DNA from: Bacillota bacterium
Lineage (GTDB): Bacteria; Bacillota; Clostridia; Oscillospirales; Acutalibacteraceae
Direction: 5' to 3'
Assembly: GCA_023458755.1 (NCBI GenBank)
Contig: JAEWYE010000019.1
Span: forward strand, 160,097 to 224,096
DNA length: 64,000 bases
Shown in pieces: positions 1-8,646 of this stretch (positions are counted from its first letter, which is position 1; the number at the start of each line of letters is the position of its first letter). Both the position numbers and the translations under genes were made by a program. Below the pieces are notes generated by a model. That model did no database searches. It had not been told where the DNA came from and saw nothing but the letters and a program-made list of their open reading frames with translations.

Positions 1-105
1 CTGACAGTAGGTATAACGCAACTATTTTGGAACATCTCTGCCTTCGAAAATCAATAGGCGGGTATTTTTATACCAAATGCTAAGCTGGAATTTTAAGAAC
101 AAAGC

Positions 106-134
106 TTGACAAATAAATTGCAATTTGCTAAAAT
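106..134 (+). promoter_or_regulatory. Sigma-A promoter for the T-box leader
   Basis: TTGACA (106-111), a 17-base spacer and TAAAAT (129-134). Transcription would start near 141, just before the T-box fold. Bases 1-105 hold no recognisable gene. Confidence 0.7.
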
Positions 135-149
135 TATATTTAATAATTA

Positions 150-492
150 GGAAATGCAATGATAGGGAAAACACACTGCGTTAGGTTCCCACAGAGAGTT
201 GTTGGTTGCTGAAAAACAACGGACCGGGCAGGATGTGAACTCACCCTTGAGCAGTCAGCTGAACTTGCGGACTTACTAAAGCCGTAAAATTAGGTTTGAA
301 CGGGATTCCCGCCGTTACCATGGGATGGCATTCGTGCAGTCGGTCAGTTTTCTTGTATTCTTCCCTTTCAACTGACGGATATTGGCTAGGACGCTGGTAG
401 AGTGGGTATATTATTATACCAAACAGAGTGGTATCGCGGAAGTGTAAGCTTTCGTCTCTTACAGATTTGCAGGAGGCGGAGGCTTTTTTTAT
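150..492 (+). promoter_or_regulatory. T-box riboswitch, probable leucine (CUC) specifier
   Basis: The leader shows the ordered T-box landmarks. An AG box (GAGAG) lies near 195 and a GNUG-type apical motif (GGTTGCTG) near 204. A specifier region follows near 235-255, where CTC is followed by A and then CTTGAGCA, the arrangement seen in glyQS-type leaders. The conserved T box (AGAGTGGTATCGCGGA) is at 425-440. The UGGU inside it would pair with an ACCA tRNA end, which fits tRNA-Leu with discriminator A. A terminator stem pairs 446-457 with 474-485 and is followed by a T run. Uncharged tRNA would favour the antiterminator and switch on the gene at 526. The T box itself is clear; the leucine assignment is inferred from one alignment and could be shifted by a base. 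Confidence 0.88.
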
Positions 493-525
493 ACCCTTTT
501 TTATTTAAAATGGGAGGTAATTTTT

Positions 526-3057
526 ATGAAAATAGCATTTTCTACCCTGGGCTGCCCGGATTTCAGCTGGCCCGACATTTATACTATGGCGACGGACCTA
601 GGTTTTGACGGCATCGAAATACGTGGTCTGGGCAAAGACATTTTTTCGGTTAATGGCAAACCGTTTACCGAAAGTCAACTTGACGAAACATTGAAAAAAT
701 TGAAAAGCCTGCATCTGGAGATACCTTGCCTTTCATCCGGCTGCTGCCTGAAGTTTACTGAGAAGGCGGAGGAAAACTATAAGGAAATTTTACAGTATAT
801 ACAGCTTGCCGCAAGGCTCGGAACGCCTTATGTCCGTATTCTGGCAGACCTTGAGCCGCTCCCCTGCGGCGAGGTGGACGACAAGGCCGTGCTGGCACAG
901 CTCAAACGGCTTGCACCGGCTGCCGCCGCAAGCGGTGTGACCTTGCTTGTTGAAACAAACGGTGTTTATGCCGATACCAGCCGTCTGCGCGACCTGCTTG
1001 AAAACGCAGCGAGTGATTCGGTCGCTGCACTGTGGGACATCCACCATCCCTACCGCTTCGCGCATGAAACGCCCGATAAAACCGTCCAGAACCTTGGCGC
1101 ATACATAAAATATGTACATGTCAAGGATTCCGTTGCACAAGACGGTAAAATCCAGTACCGCATGATGGGTGAGGGCGATATGCCGATTGACGACATGGTG
1201 CTTGCCCTGCGTTCTACCAACTTTGAAGGCTATATTTCGCTCGAATGGGTCAAACGGTATATGCCTGAGCTTAGCGATGCCGGCGTCGTGTTTCCGCAGT
1301 TTATTAACTTTATGGGACGGTATGGCGATAAAGTCATCGAAAAGAACCGGCTGTATGACAATGCAGCCAAAACGGGCAAATACGTTTGGGAAAAGGATAC
1401 GCTCATCGAACTGACCTTCCCACAGGTACTTGATCGCATGGTACAGGAATTCCCCGACCAGTACGCATTCCGCTATACGGTAATGGATTATACCAGAACT
1501 TATTCCCAATTCCGCGACGATGTCGATATCTTCGCGCGTGCGCTGATCGCACTGGGTGTTAAACCGGGCGACCATGTGGCTATTTGGGCAACGAATGTTC
1601 CCCAGTGGTACATCACTTTCTGGGCAACCACCAAGATAGGGGCGGTACTGGTCACAGTCAATAGCGCCTATAAAATCCATGAGGCGGAATACCTGCTGCG
1701 CCAATCGGATACCCACACCCTTGTCATGATTGACAGCTGTAAGGATTCCGACTATGTTGCCATTATGAAGGAGCTTTGTCCCGAACTGGCAACCGCCGAA
1801 GCTGGCAAGCCGCTGCATATGAAGCGCCTGCCGTTTCTGCGCAACATCATCACGGTCGATTCTCGCCAGCCCGGTTGCCTAACATGGGAGGATGCCAATG
1901 CGAAGGCACGGGAGGTGCCGCTGGAAGACGTTTTCCGCCGCGCCGCCGCCATCAACAAAAATGATGTCTGCAATATGCAGTATACGTCCGGCACTACCGG
2001 ATTTCCAAAAGGCGTGATGCTCACCCATTATAACGTGGTAAACAACGGTAAAAACATCGGAGACTGCATGGATCTTTCCACTGCCGACCGTATGATGATA
2101 CACGTTCCGATGTTCCACTGCTTTGGCATGGTGCTTTCCATGACCGCAGCAATGACCCACGGTGTTACCATTTCGCCGATGCCCTATTTTTCACCGAGGC
2201 TGTCTCTTGACTGCATTAACAAAGAAAGAATTACCTGTTTCCACGGCGTTCCCACAATGTTTATCGCGATGCTTGAACACGAAAATTTTCCTAAGACGGA
2301 TTTTTCCTATATGCGTACCGGTATTATGGCGGGCAGCCCTTGCCCCGTAAAGGTGATGCAGGATGTTGTAAACAAGATGCACATGACGCAGATCTCAATC
2401 GTTTACGGGCAGACAGAATCCTCGCCCGGATGCACCCAGAGCCGTGTGGACGACCCGATAGAATGGCGCGTCAACACCGTTGGCAGACCTCTGCCGGGCG
2501 TGGAATGCAAGATCGTCGATCCTGCTACTGGCGAAGACCTGCCTGACAATATGGATGGCGAATTCGTGGCACGGGGCTATAACATTATGAAGGGCTACTA
2601 CAAGATGCCCGCGGCAACAGCAGCAGCCATTGATGAAGACGGCTGGCTGCATACCGGTGATCTGGCACGGCGTGACGAAAACGGCAACTTCAAGATTACC
2701 GGCCGTATTAAGGATATGATCATCCGCGGCGGCGAAAACATCTACCCTAAGGAAATTGAAGAATTTATCTACACCCACCCGAAGGTAAAGGATGTGCAGG
2801 TCATCGGCGTGCCAGATAAACAATACGGCGAGGAAATTATGGCGTGTGTTATTCTCAAGCAGGGTGAAACGATGACAGAGGAAGAACTCAAGGATTTTGT
2901 ACGCTCACACATGGCAAAACACAAAACACCGCGGTATGTTGATTTTGTCGGCGAATTTCCGATGAATGCCGCCGGAAAGATACTGAAATACAAGATGCGT
3001 GAGCACGCGGTAAAAAAGTTCGGCTTGGAGGCCGACAGCAGGATTGTTACGGCGTAA
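526..3057 (+). CDS. Fusion: TIM-barrel sugar isomerase-like domain + AMP-forming acyl-CoA synthetase
   Basis: This 843-residue protein joins two families. Residues 1-265 resemble the xylose isomerase-like/AP endonuclease 2 TIM barrel of sugar phosphate isomerases and epimerases (MKIAFSTLGCPDF start, then EIRG, VETNG, DIHHPYR, VHVKDS, LEWVKRY as likely metal or substrate positions). Residues 280-843 are an adenylate-forming acyl-CoA synthetase. It has the P-loop YTSGTTGFPKG near 486-496, YGQTES, the hinge GWLHTGDL near 706, and the C-terminal lysine motif AGKILKYKMRE near 818. All key synthetase motifs are intact, so acid + ATP + CoA to acyl-CoA is expected; the acid is unknown. The start has a GGGAGG site at 510-515. 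It stands alone between the leucine-type T box and a terminator, which suggests a role when leucyl-tRNA is uncharged. Confidence 0.9.
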   Translation: MKIAFSTLGCPDFSWPDIYTMATDLGFDGIEIRGLGKDIFSVNGKPFTESQLDETLKKLKSLHLEIPCLSSGCCLKFTEKAEENYKEILQYIQLAARLGTPYVRILADLEPLPCGEVDDKAVLAQLKRLAPAAAASGVTLLVETNGVYADTSRLRDLLENAASDSVAALWDIHHPYRFAHETPDKTVQNLGAYIKYVHVKDSVAQDGKIQYRMMGEGDMPIDDMVLALRSTNFEGYISLEWVKRYMPELSDAGVVFPQFINFMGRYGDKVIEKNRLYDNAAKTGKYVWEKDTLIELTFPQVLDRMVQEFPDQYAFRYTVMDYTRTYSQFRDDVDIFARALIALGVKPGDHVAIWATNVPQWYITFWATTKIGAVLVTVNSAYKIHEAEYLLRQSDTHTLVMIDSCKDSDYVAIMKELCPELATAEAGKPLHMKRLPFLRNIITVDSRQPGCLTWEDANAKAREVPLEDVFRRAAAINKNDVCNMQYTSGTTGFPKGVMLTHYNVVNNGKNIGDCMDLSTADRMMIHVPMFHCFGMVLSMTAAMTHGVTISPMPYFSPRLSLDCINKERITCFHGVPTMFIAMLEHENFPKTDFSYMRTGIMAGSPCPVKVMQDVVNKMHMTQISIVYGQTESSPGCTQSRVDDPIEWRVNTVGRPLPGVECKIVDPATGEDLPDNMDGEFVARGYNIMKGYYKMPAATAAAIDEDGWLHTGDLARRDENGNFKITGRIKDMIIRGGENIYPKEIEEFIYTHPKVKDVQVIGVPDKQYGEEIMACVILKQGETMTEEELKDFVRSHMAKHKTPRYVDFVGEFPMNAAGKILKYKMREHAVKKFGLEADSRIVTA

Positions 3058-3100
3058 TATTAATATTTATAGAAATAATAACCCATGACATTGGGCAATC

Positions 3101-3136
3101 GACCGCAGGGCTTCATCATAAGCTCTGCGGTCTTTT
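3101..3136 (+). terminator. Rho-independent terminator after the fusion gene
   Basis: GACCGCAGGGCTT pairs with AAGCTCTGCGGTC, followed by TTTTC. Confidence 0.85.
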
Positions 3137-3285
3137 CATCTTCTATAAAACAACACAACATTTTATTAGAAAAATGTATTTTATGTTCATTATTGTAATT
3201 TTTTAATTTATTTTGTTGATATAATTATATTTATGTAATATATGGTAAATATTATGGAATAATTAGTTATTCAAGAATCGCAGCA

Positions 3286-3328
3286 TTATAAAAGGTAAGT
3301 GGATCAGATTTTTCATAACCTTTTATAA
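3286..3328. repeat. Inverted repeat in the leader of the LRR gene
   Basis: TTATAAAAGGT (3286-3296) and its complement ACCTTTTATAA (3318-3328) flank 21 bases just upstream of the ribosome-binding site of the next gene. It could be an operator or an mRNA hairpin; no T run follows. The rest of 3137-3356 is AT-rich with no gene. Confidence 0.5.
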
Positions 3329-3356
3329 ATAAATTACTTTCAAAGAAGGAATAACC

Positions 3357-4942
3357 ATGTCAAAAATTGAGGTCGGTATTGGAAAATTCAGAAAAAACGG
3401 GTTCTTGCAATTCTCTTAGCGTTTACCATTGCGTTTACATCAAATTTTGCAGTAGTTCATGCAGAAGAAGCTGGCGGTGCACCGGCAACAGATTACCTAT
3501 ACAGTGAGAACGCTGGTAGTTTGACAATATTGCATTTTACCCCTCCTGCTAATTTTGATGGCAATTTAGTAATTCCATCTACCATTGTAGGAGAAAATGT
3601 TACATCAATTCGTCGGTTTGCATTTTCTAATTGTACAGGATTAAAATCTGTTACAATTCCACGCACGGTTACATCAATTGAACCCGAGGCATTTTCCGGT
3701 TGCTCCAACTTAACAGGATTTACAGTTGATCCGGCAAATACCGCATTTTCGAGTAACGGAGGAGTTTTGTATTCAAAGGATGGAAAAAAACTGTTGTGTT
3801 GCCCTGGCGAAAAATCGGGTACATTCAACATCTCAAGCAGTGTTACTTCAATCGGTGATTTTGCTTTTGAAAAATGTACTGGATTAACTGGTATCTCAAT
3901 TCCAAGCAGCGTTACTTCAATTGGTGACGGGGCGTTTGATGGTTGTGCAGGGTTAACCAGCATCATAATTCCGAACAGCATTACTGAAATTGCTCCAATG
4001 ACATTTTTTGATTGCTCAGGTCTAACCAATGTCTCAATCCCAGACAGCCTTACTTCAATTTATGGTAATGCATTTACTTATTGTACAGGGTTAACCAGTA
4101 TCATAATTCCGGATAAAGGTACTTTAATTGATGGTAATGCATTCTTTTTCTGCAGTAATCTAACAAATGTCATATTTAAAGGAAAAGTATCCAGCATAAG
4201 TCAATATACTTTTAATAATGATACTACCTTTACTGTTCCAATTGGCACAAAGGCATATTACGAAAACTTATTGACTTCTGACGTTATGGATAGCCAAGCA
4301 GCAAAAATAGTAGAAGCTGCGCCCTCTCCATCTAGTACTTCAAGTTCTCCAAGTCCTTCTAGTTCAACAGGCTCCTCAAGCTCTTCTAGCTCTGTCACAA
4401 TCAAAGATTCTTCAACTGGTGCCATGGTTGTCGGAGATGGTGCAACCAATCTTGGCTCAGACACCACACTTACTGTTTCAGCGGTTAACGATACGCAGGC
4501 AATTAAAAAAGCTTCAAACTTCCTTATAGCTGCTGAAAACAGCAATTCGTCGCTCACCGGTGCAATATTAAAAGCAATGTACCAAATTACTCTGAATCAA
4601 AATGGTGTTACCATTGAGCCGAATGGCAAAGTAAAGGTTACGTTGCCGCTTCCTGCCGAACTCAAAGGCCTCACGAATTATAAGATTGTACGAATCGGCG
4701 ACGATGGAGCAATCACACCAATGAGTACCGTATGTGACGGCACAAATATCACTTTTGAAACAGACCATTTCAGCACTTATGCGATTGTACAAGTGCCGCA
4801 GGCTTCCGCAAAGAATACTACTCCAGCAGCAAATGCTGCAACAGGTGACAACTTACCAATTTTACCGTGTGTTGTTCTTGCAGTTTCCGCATTCGCTCTG
4901 TTCGCTCTCACCATGATGAAAAAACGACGCAGCGTACATTAA
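3357..4942 (+). CDS. Secreted BspA-type leucine-rich repeat protein, frameshifted in the signal peptide
   Basis: The body (from about 3395) contains BspA/LRR_5 repeats of about 23 residues with the pattern FxxCTGLTSIxIPxSVTSIGxxAF, a Ser-rich linker near 4320-4400, a beta-rich domain, and a C-terminal TGDNLPILP-hydrophobic-KKRR tail. That tail looks like a sortase-type wall anchor. The best start is ATG 3357 with GAAGGA at 3344-3349, but that frame stops at TAG 3417. The signal peptide (KKRVLAILLAFTIAFTSNF, then AxA near VVHAEEA) lies in the frame of the body. The two frames meet at a run of six A (3392-3397); one extra A would join them. So the gene is a frameshift mutant, a slippage-controlled gene or a sequence error. 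Such proteins are surface-exposed adhesins or ligand binders. Confidence 0.82.
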
Positions 4943-5024
4943 TTTCAAATCATAATTAAAACTTTTTTTATTGTATGAAGAACACCCCGCCTGTGCCGGG
5001 AAGTTCAAAACAAGCCGAATGGGC

Positions 5025-5064
5025 AATAAAAAACCAGTGTGCATCAAATGATACACACTGGTTT
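5025..5064 (-). terminator. Terminator of the tRNA-Ser pair
   Basis: AAACCAGTGTG pairs with CACACTGGTTT around a 12-base loop (5031-5063). Read on the minus strand it is followed by a T run (complement of 5025-5031). It sits directly downstream of the two minus-strand tRNAs. Bases 4943-5024 hold nothing else. Confidence 0.8.
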
Positions 5065-5153
5065 GGCGGAGAAGAAGGGATTTGAACCCTTGCGCCGGTT
5101 ACCCGACCTACTCCCTTAGCAGGGGAGCCCCTTCACCACTTGGGTACTTCTCC
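5064..5153 (-). tRNA. tRNA-Ser (GCT anticodon)
   Basis: A 90-base class II tRNA with an acceptor GGAGAAG/CTTCTCC, long variable arm, GGTTCAAATCC T arm and encoded CCA (TGG at 5064-5066 on the plus strand). The anticodon loop reads CTGCTAA, so the anticodon is GCT for AGC/AGU codons. Confidence 0.96.
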
Positions 5154-5184
5154 ATGTTGGTGAATAAAAATATATGATAAAAAG

Positions 5185-5273
5185 TGGCGGAGGGGAAGAG
5201 ATTCGAACTCTTGGCTCCTTGCAGAGTCACTAGTTTTCAAGACTAGCTCCTTAAACCACTCGGACACCCCTCC
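5185..5273 (-). tRNA. tRNA-Ser (TGA anticodon)
   Basis: An 89-base class II tRNA with acceptor GGAGGGG/CCCCTCC, long variable arm, GTTCGAATC T arm and encoded CCA. The anticodon stem CTAGT/ACTAG encloses CTTGAAA, giving anticodon TGA. It lies 31 bases upstream of the tRNA-Ser(GCT) and is probably co-transcribed with it. Confidence 0.96.
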
Positions 5274-5294
5274 ATATTTTCGAGTGCGTGAATT

Positions 5295-5324
5295 ATAATA
5301 TCATAATTCCCTATGGTCTGTCAA
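5295..5324 (-). promoter_or_regulatory. Promoter of the tRNA-Ser pair
   Basis: On the minus strand: TTGACA, an 18-base spacer and TATTAT, starting transcription about 15 bases before the tRNA 5' end. Confidence 0.6.
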
Positions 5325-5428
5325 TGAATTCTTGAAAAAAACTGAAAAAATTTAAAGATTTTGTATGCTTTATAAATAATAATTACATTTTGTAATGATA
5401 AATACAAATGCAATCTGATATTTAGCAT

Positions 5429-5456
5429 ATATTTGCAGTTACTTACATGCAAATAT
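5429..5456. repeat. Inverted repeat ATATTTGCA/TGCAAATAT
   Basis: A perfect 9-base inverted repeat with a 10-base spacer in the AT-rich gap (5325-5532) upstream of the c-di-GMP gene at 5672. The half-site ATATTTGCA recurs at 8447-8455 upstream of the second c-di-GMP gene, so it could be a shared operator. Nothing else is visible in the gap. Confidence 0.4.
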
Positions 5457-5532
5457 AGGAGAAAGCTTTGTATACCTTGTTACAACATTTTGAAAAATAG
5501 TGCGAATTTATATTAAATTTTTTAATTTTTAA

Positions 5533-5561
5533 TTGACATTAGAATAAAAAAAGACGATAAT
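5533..5561 (+). promoter_or_regulatory. Promoter of the EAL protein gene
   Basis: TTGACA (5533-5538), 17 bases, GATAAT (5556-5561). The 5' leader would be about 100 bases. Confidence 0.6.
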
Positions 5562-5671
5562 AATGCCTATAAATGTATTGTCTCGTCAATTTGTATGTGT
5601 ATATATATACGAACAAAATAGAAAATCAAAAGAATCTTACGAAAAATTGAAGTATCGTGTGGTGTGAGTGA

Positions 5672-7975
5672 ATGAATAAGGTCGATTTCTTTCGCAAAGA
5701 CTCTATTACAATTTGGTTTACCATCGTAGCTTTTTTAATTGGAGTTATCGTCTTAGGGACTTATTATGTCATGAATACTTTTAATTTACTCAACTCGCAG
5801 ACAGAGGATAATTTGAAGGAAATAACCATACAGGGCGCCCAGCTCGTCAACAGCAAAATCCAGAAGGACAGCAACACCGTACAGGTTATTGCCAATTCGA
5901 TTATGCAGAATACCAGCATAACGGACGGCCAAAAAATGGACAGCTTAAAATCCGAAGTACAAAAATACGGATTTATAAGATTTGGTTTGGCCGATTTAAA
6001 AGGTAATTCGGTAACAACAGATGACAAAACTGTGAATGTTTACAACCGACAGTATTTTAAGGATGCATCAAACGGCAAAGCCTCTGTTTCGGATCTGCTG
6101 ATTGACCGGATTAAAAATGATGAGCCGATTGTGGTATATGCTGTTCCAATTTTTAAAGGCAGCAAAGTCGATAAAGTCTTATATGCGGTGGACAGTGCTT
6201 CCAATATCGCGAAACTGACCAGCATTTCGGTTTTCAATAATTCGTGTTACAGTTATATTACAAATGAGAACGGAGCAATTCTGTTTCATCCTTATGAATC
6301 CAGTACAGAGAGTTATACGGAAAGCATTTTATCACTGACCAAGCAGTCGAATTCAACGGATACCTATGAGCAAATGAAGCAGGCATTTACAAATCGCAAT
6401 ACGGGTATTCGCCTGCTGAATATCCAGAACCAAACGGTTTATATAGGCTATGCCCCGGTAAGCGCCAGTAACCACTGGATGTTTGTTACTTCTCTACCGC
6501 AGGATGTTGTATTTGCCAAATCCAAGCAAATTATATTGCGCAGTGCGCTGGTGGCTGCCGCTGTGTTGATTCTCTTTGTTCTTGGCGTGCTGTATATTAT
6601 TTATATGCGTAAAAAAAGCCGTCAGGAAATGAATAAAATCGCTTATGTAGATCGCGTTACCGGAATATGGAACTACAACAAATTTATGCTGGAATGCGAA
6701 AAGCGCCTGCAAAATAAAGGCGGTAAGGCATACGCGATTATTTATTTTGATATTGAAAACTTCAAAGTCGTCAATGATGTTTTCGGCTATACGATCGGCG
6801 ATAAAATTCTGGTGCAGATTTCCAATGAGTTATCCCAAATATTGACGGACAATCAAATTTACGGAAGACTTTCCAATGATTATTTTGCAATTCTCACGGA
6901 GTACCATGGGAATCCGCAGGAGCTGGTCACATTGGTAAAACTGATTAAAGAAAAAATTAATCAAATTAAAATTGATGATAAGACCGCGGTTAATTTGTCG
7001 CTCCCAACCGGAATTTATTTAATCCGTGAAGATGAAACGGACGCAAATAAAATCGTCAATAAGGCAAATTTAGCGCGTGATGCCGCAAAATCACAAGATA
7101 ATACCGAGCGGTACGCTTTCTTTGATGAAGAAATGAGAAAACATCGGTCCGATGAACGGGCCATTTGCAGCGACATAAAAAATGCTTTGGCAACCAAGCA
7201 GTTTGAAGTATATTATCAGGCCAAATTTGAATTGGAAAAATGTTCTCTTGTGGGCTATGAGGCCCTCATTCGCTGGAATCATCCCGAAAAGGGCCTAATC
7301 CGCCCAGATCAGTTTATCCCGGTTGCCGAAAAGCACGGCTATATCGCCGATATTGACCGCTACGTTTTTGACCGTGTTTGTTCGGACTTACATAACTGGA
7401 TGGAACGCGGAATTCAGGTAGTTCCGGTTTCCTTCAATTTATCCCGTATTGAACTGTACCAATGTGATTTGTTGGACTTCATTACGAAAACTTTACAAAA
7501 GTACCAAGTGCCGGCTCAATATATTGAAGCGGAAATTACAGAGACCGCAACGGTGGGAATGACAGATTATGTGCAAAATGTGATTGGTGAACTTCGTGAT
7601 CTGGGCATTAAAGTTTCCATGGATGATTTTGGGACAGGCGCTTCCTCACTGAGCTGTTTGCGTATTATGCCGATTGATATCGTAAAACTGGACAAATCCT
7701 TTGTAGATGATGTGGAGCATGATGCAGGCAGCCGCAATGTGGCAAAGTCCATTATAACGCTGGCAAAGTCACTGAATTTGAGTATTATAGCCGAGGGCGT
7801 CGAAACTCTCATGCAGGCCAAGTTTTTGGCGGACGCAGGTTGTGATATGGTGCAGGGTTACTATTTTGCAAAACCGCTTAAAAAGACGGATGCGGAACAG
7901 TTTATGCTGAAGCCGCTCCAGAATCTGCATTTGTGTGACGACTATGATGAAAATGATAGCAGCAGTGGTCACTGA
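5672..7975 (+). CDS. Membrane c-di-GMP phosphodiesterase: dCache sensor, degenerate GGDEF, EAL
   Basis: A 767-residue protein with a membrane segment at about 13-35, an extracellular sensor region of Cache type (36-285), a second membrane segment at about 288-310, a GGDEF-family domain (about 325-485) and an EAL domain (about 500-750). The GGDEF signature is replaced by RLSNDYFAIL near 397-406, so cyclase activity is not expected and the domain may bind GTP as a regulator. The EAL domain keeps its catalytic signatures: YEALIRW near 528, FNLS, EITET, MDDFGTG, KLDKSFV, AEGVE and QGYYFAKP. Hydrolysis of c-di-GMP controlled by an external ligand is therefore likely. The ATG has only a weak GGTGTGAG site upstream. 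Confidence 0.93.
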   Translation: MNKVDFFRKDSITIWFTIVAFLIGVIVLGTYYVMNTFNLLNSQTEDNLKEITIQGAQLVNSKIQKDSNTVQVIANSIMQNTSITDGQKMDSLKSEVQKYGFIRFGLADLKGNSVTTDDKTVNVYNRQYFKDASNGKASVSDLLIDRIKNDEPIVVYAVPIFKGSKVDKVLYAVDSASNIAKLTSISVFNNSCYSYITNENGAILFHPYESSTESYTESILSLTKQSNSTDTYEQMKQAFTNRNTGIRLLNIQNQTVYIGYAPVSASNHWMFVTSLPQDVVFAKSKQIILRSALVAAAVLILFVLGVLYIIYMRKKSRQEMNKIAYVDRVTGIWNYNKFMLECEKRLQNKGGKAYAIIYFDIENFKVVNDVFGYTIGDKILVQISNELSQILTDNQIYGRLSNDYFAILTEYHGNPQELVTLVKLIKEKINQIKIDDKTAVNLSLPTGIYLIREDETDANKIVNKANLARDAAKSQDNTERYAFFDEEMRKHRSDERAICSDIKNALATKQFEVYYQAKFELEKCSLVGYEALIRWNHPEKGLIRPDQFIPVAEKHGYIADIDRYVFDRVCSDLHNWMERGIQVVPVSFNLSRIELYQCDLLDFITKTLQKYQVPAQYIEAEITETATVGMTDYVQNVIGELRDLGIKVSMDDFGTGASSLSCLRIMPIDIVKLDKSFVDDVEHDAGSRNVAKSIITLAKSLNLSIIAEGVETLMQAKFLADAGCDMVQGYYFAKPLKKTDAEQFMLKPLQNLHLCDDYDENDSSSGH

Positions 7976-7976
7976 T

Positions 7977-8363
7977 TTAAGCAGTTAAAAAGCGGGAGCG
8001 GTCGCATATGCCGCAGATTCCCATTGCGGGTATTGTTGCCAGACACCACAAAAAAGTAAACGGCAGACAAATTTGCCCCAAAATGTTCATGGGCTGCATG
8101 GAGTAGTCCCATACATTCAGCTTTAACACAACGTTCACCAGTAATCCTGTGAAGAATTCGACGGAAGTGATAATTCCGGCACCGGCAAAGCATCGCGTGA
8201 CGATCCTTTTATTCTGCAAATCGTTGTTGCAGATTTTATCAATCAGGCACAGGCAGACTCCGCCGGCCAAGGCCATTGAAAAATGTGTTCTGCCGCGCCA
8301 TGCTACTTCAAGTGTTGGGTAAAGAGAACTGCCGGTTAAAAAAAGAAACAGAAACTTTTTCAT
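7977..8363 (-). CDS. Small membrane protein of the putative ABC-transporter type IV (CmpB-like) family
   Basis: A 128-residue integral membrane protein with about four hydrophobic segments. It keeps the family signature YPTLEVAWRGRTHFSM and a following GG near the N terminus. I recognise this as the family often annotated 'putative ABC transporter permease' (PF06541 type), whose function is unproven. I chose the start MKKFLF because a strong GGGGGG site precedes it; upstream ATGs in frame have none. It converges on the EAL gene, leaving one base between stops, and lies between two c-di-GMP genes, though nothing in the sequence ties it to signalling. Confidence 0.7.
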   Translation of the reverse strand: MKKFLFLFLTGSSLYPTLEVAWRGRTHFSMALAGGVCLCLIDKICNNDLQNKRIVTRCFAGAGIITSVEFFTGLLVNVVLKLNVWDYSMQPMNILGQICLPFTFLWCLATIPAMGICGICDRSRFLTA

Positions 8364-8460
8364 ATCAAGATTTCCCCCCATAATCATGTTCTACCTGCAT
8401 TATTTGCAGGCGGAAAACATTTATGTGCGGAAATTATTAGAAGTCCATATTTGCATTTCA

Positions 8461-8490
8461 AAAACCGGCACACAAAGTTGCCGGTTTTCT
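8461..8490. terminator. Terminator-like hairpin in the 8364-8646 gap
   Basis: AAAACCGGCA pairs with TGCCGGTTTT around a short loop, followed by TTCTT on the plus strand. It sits between two divergent starts, so it does not end an annotated gene; it may insulate them. ATATTTGCA at 8447-8455 matches the half-site seen at 5429. Confidence 0.5.
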
Positions 8491-8585
8491 TATATTTATT
8501 CATCCATATTCAGGTAAAAAGCTCCTTTTTGTTACAGATTTACAGAATATTCAATTTTTTTATTATTATTTTTTCATATTATCTG

Positions 8586-8615
8586 TTGTAATATAGAAGG
8601 AAACTATTGTATAAT
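8586..8615 (+). promoter_or_regulatory. Promoter of the GGDEF-EAL gene
   Basis: TTGTAA (8586-8591), 18 bases, TATAAT (8610-8615). Confidence 0.65.
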
Positions 8616-8646
8616 AGGAAACACGAAATGCGGGGGGTGAACCAGT

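Noticed and set aside
790..1818. A 342-codon open frame on the minus strand inside the fusion gene
   Set aside because: It is entirely antisense to a gene with clear domain motifs and has no recognisable family or ribosome-binding site. It is a codon-bias shadow.
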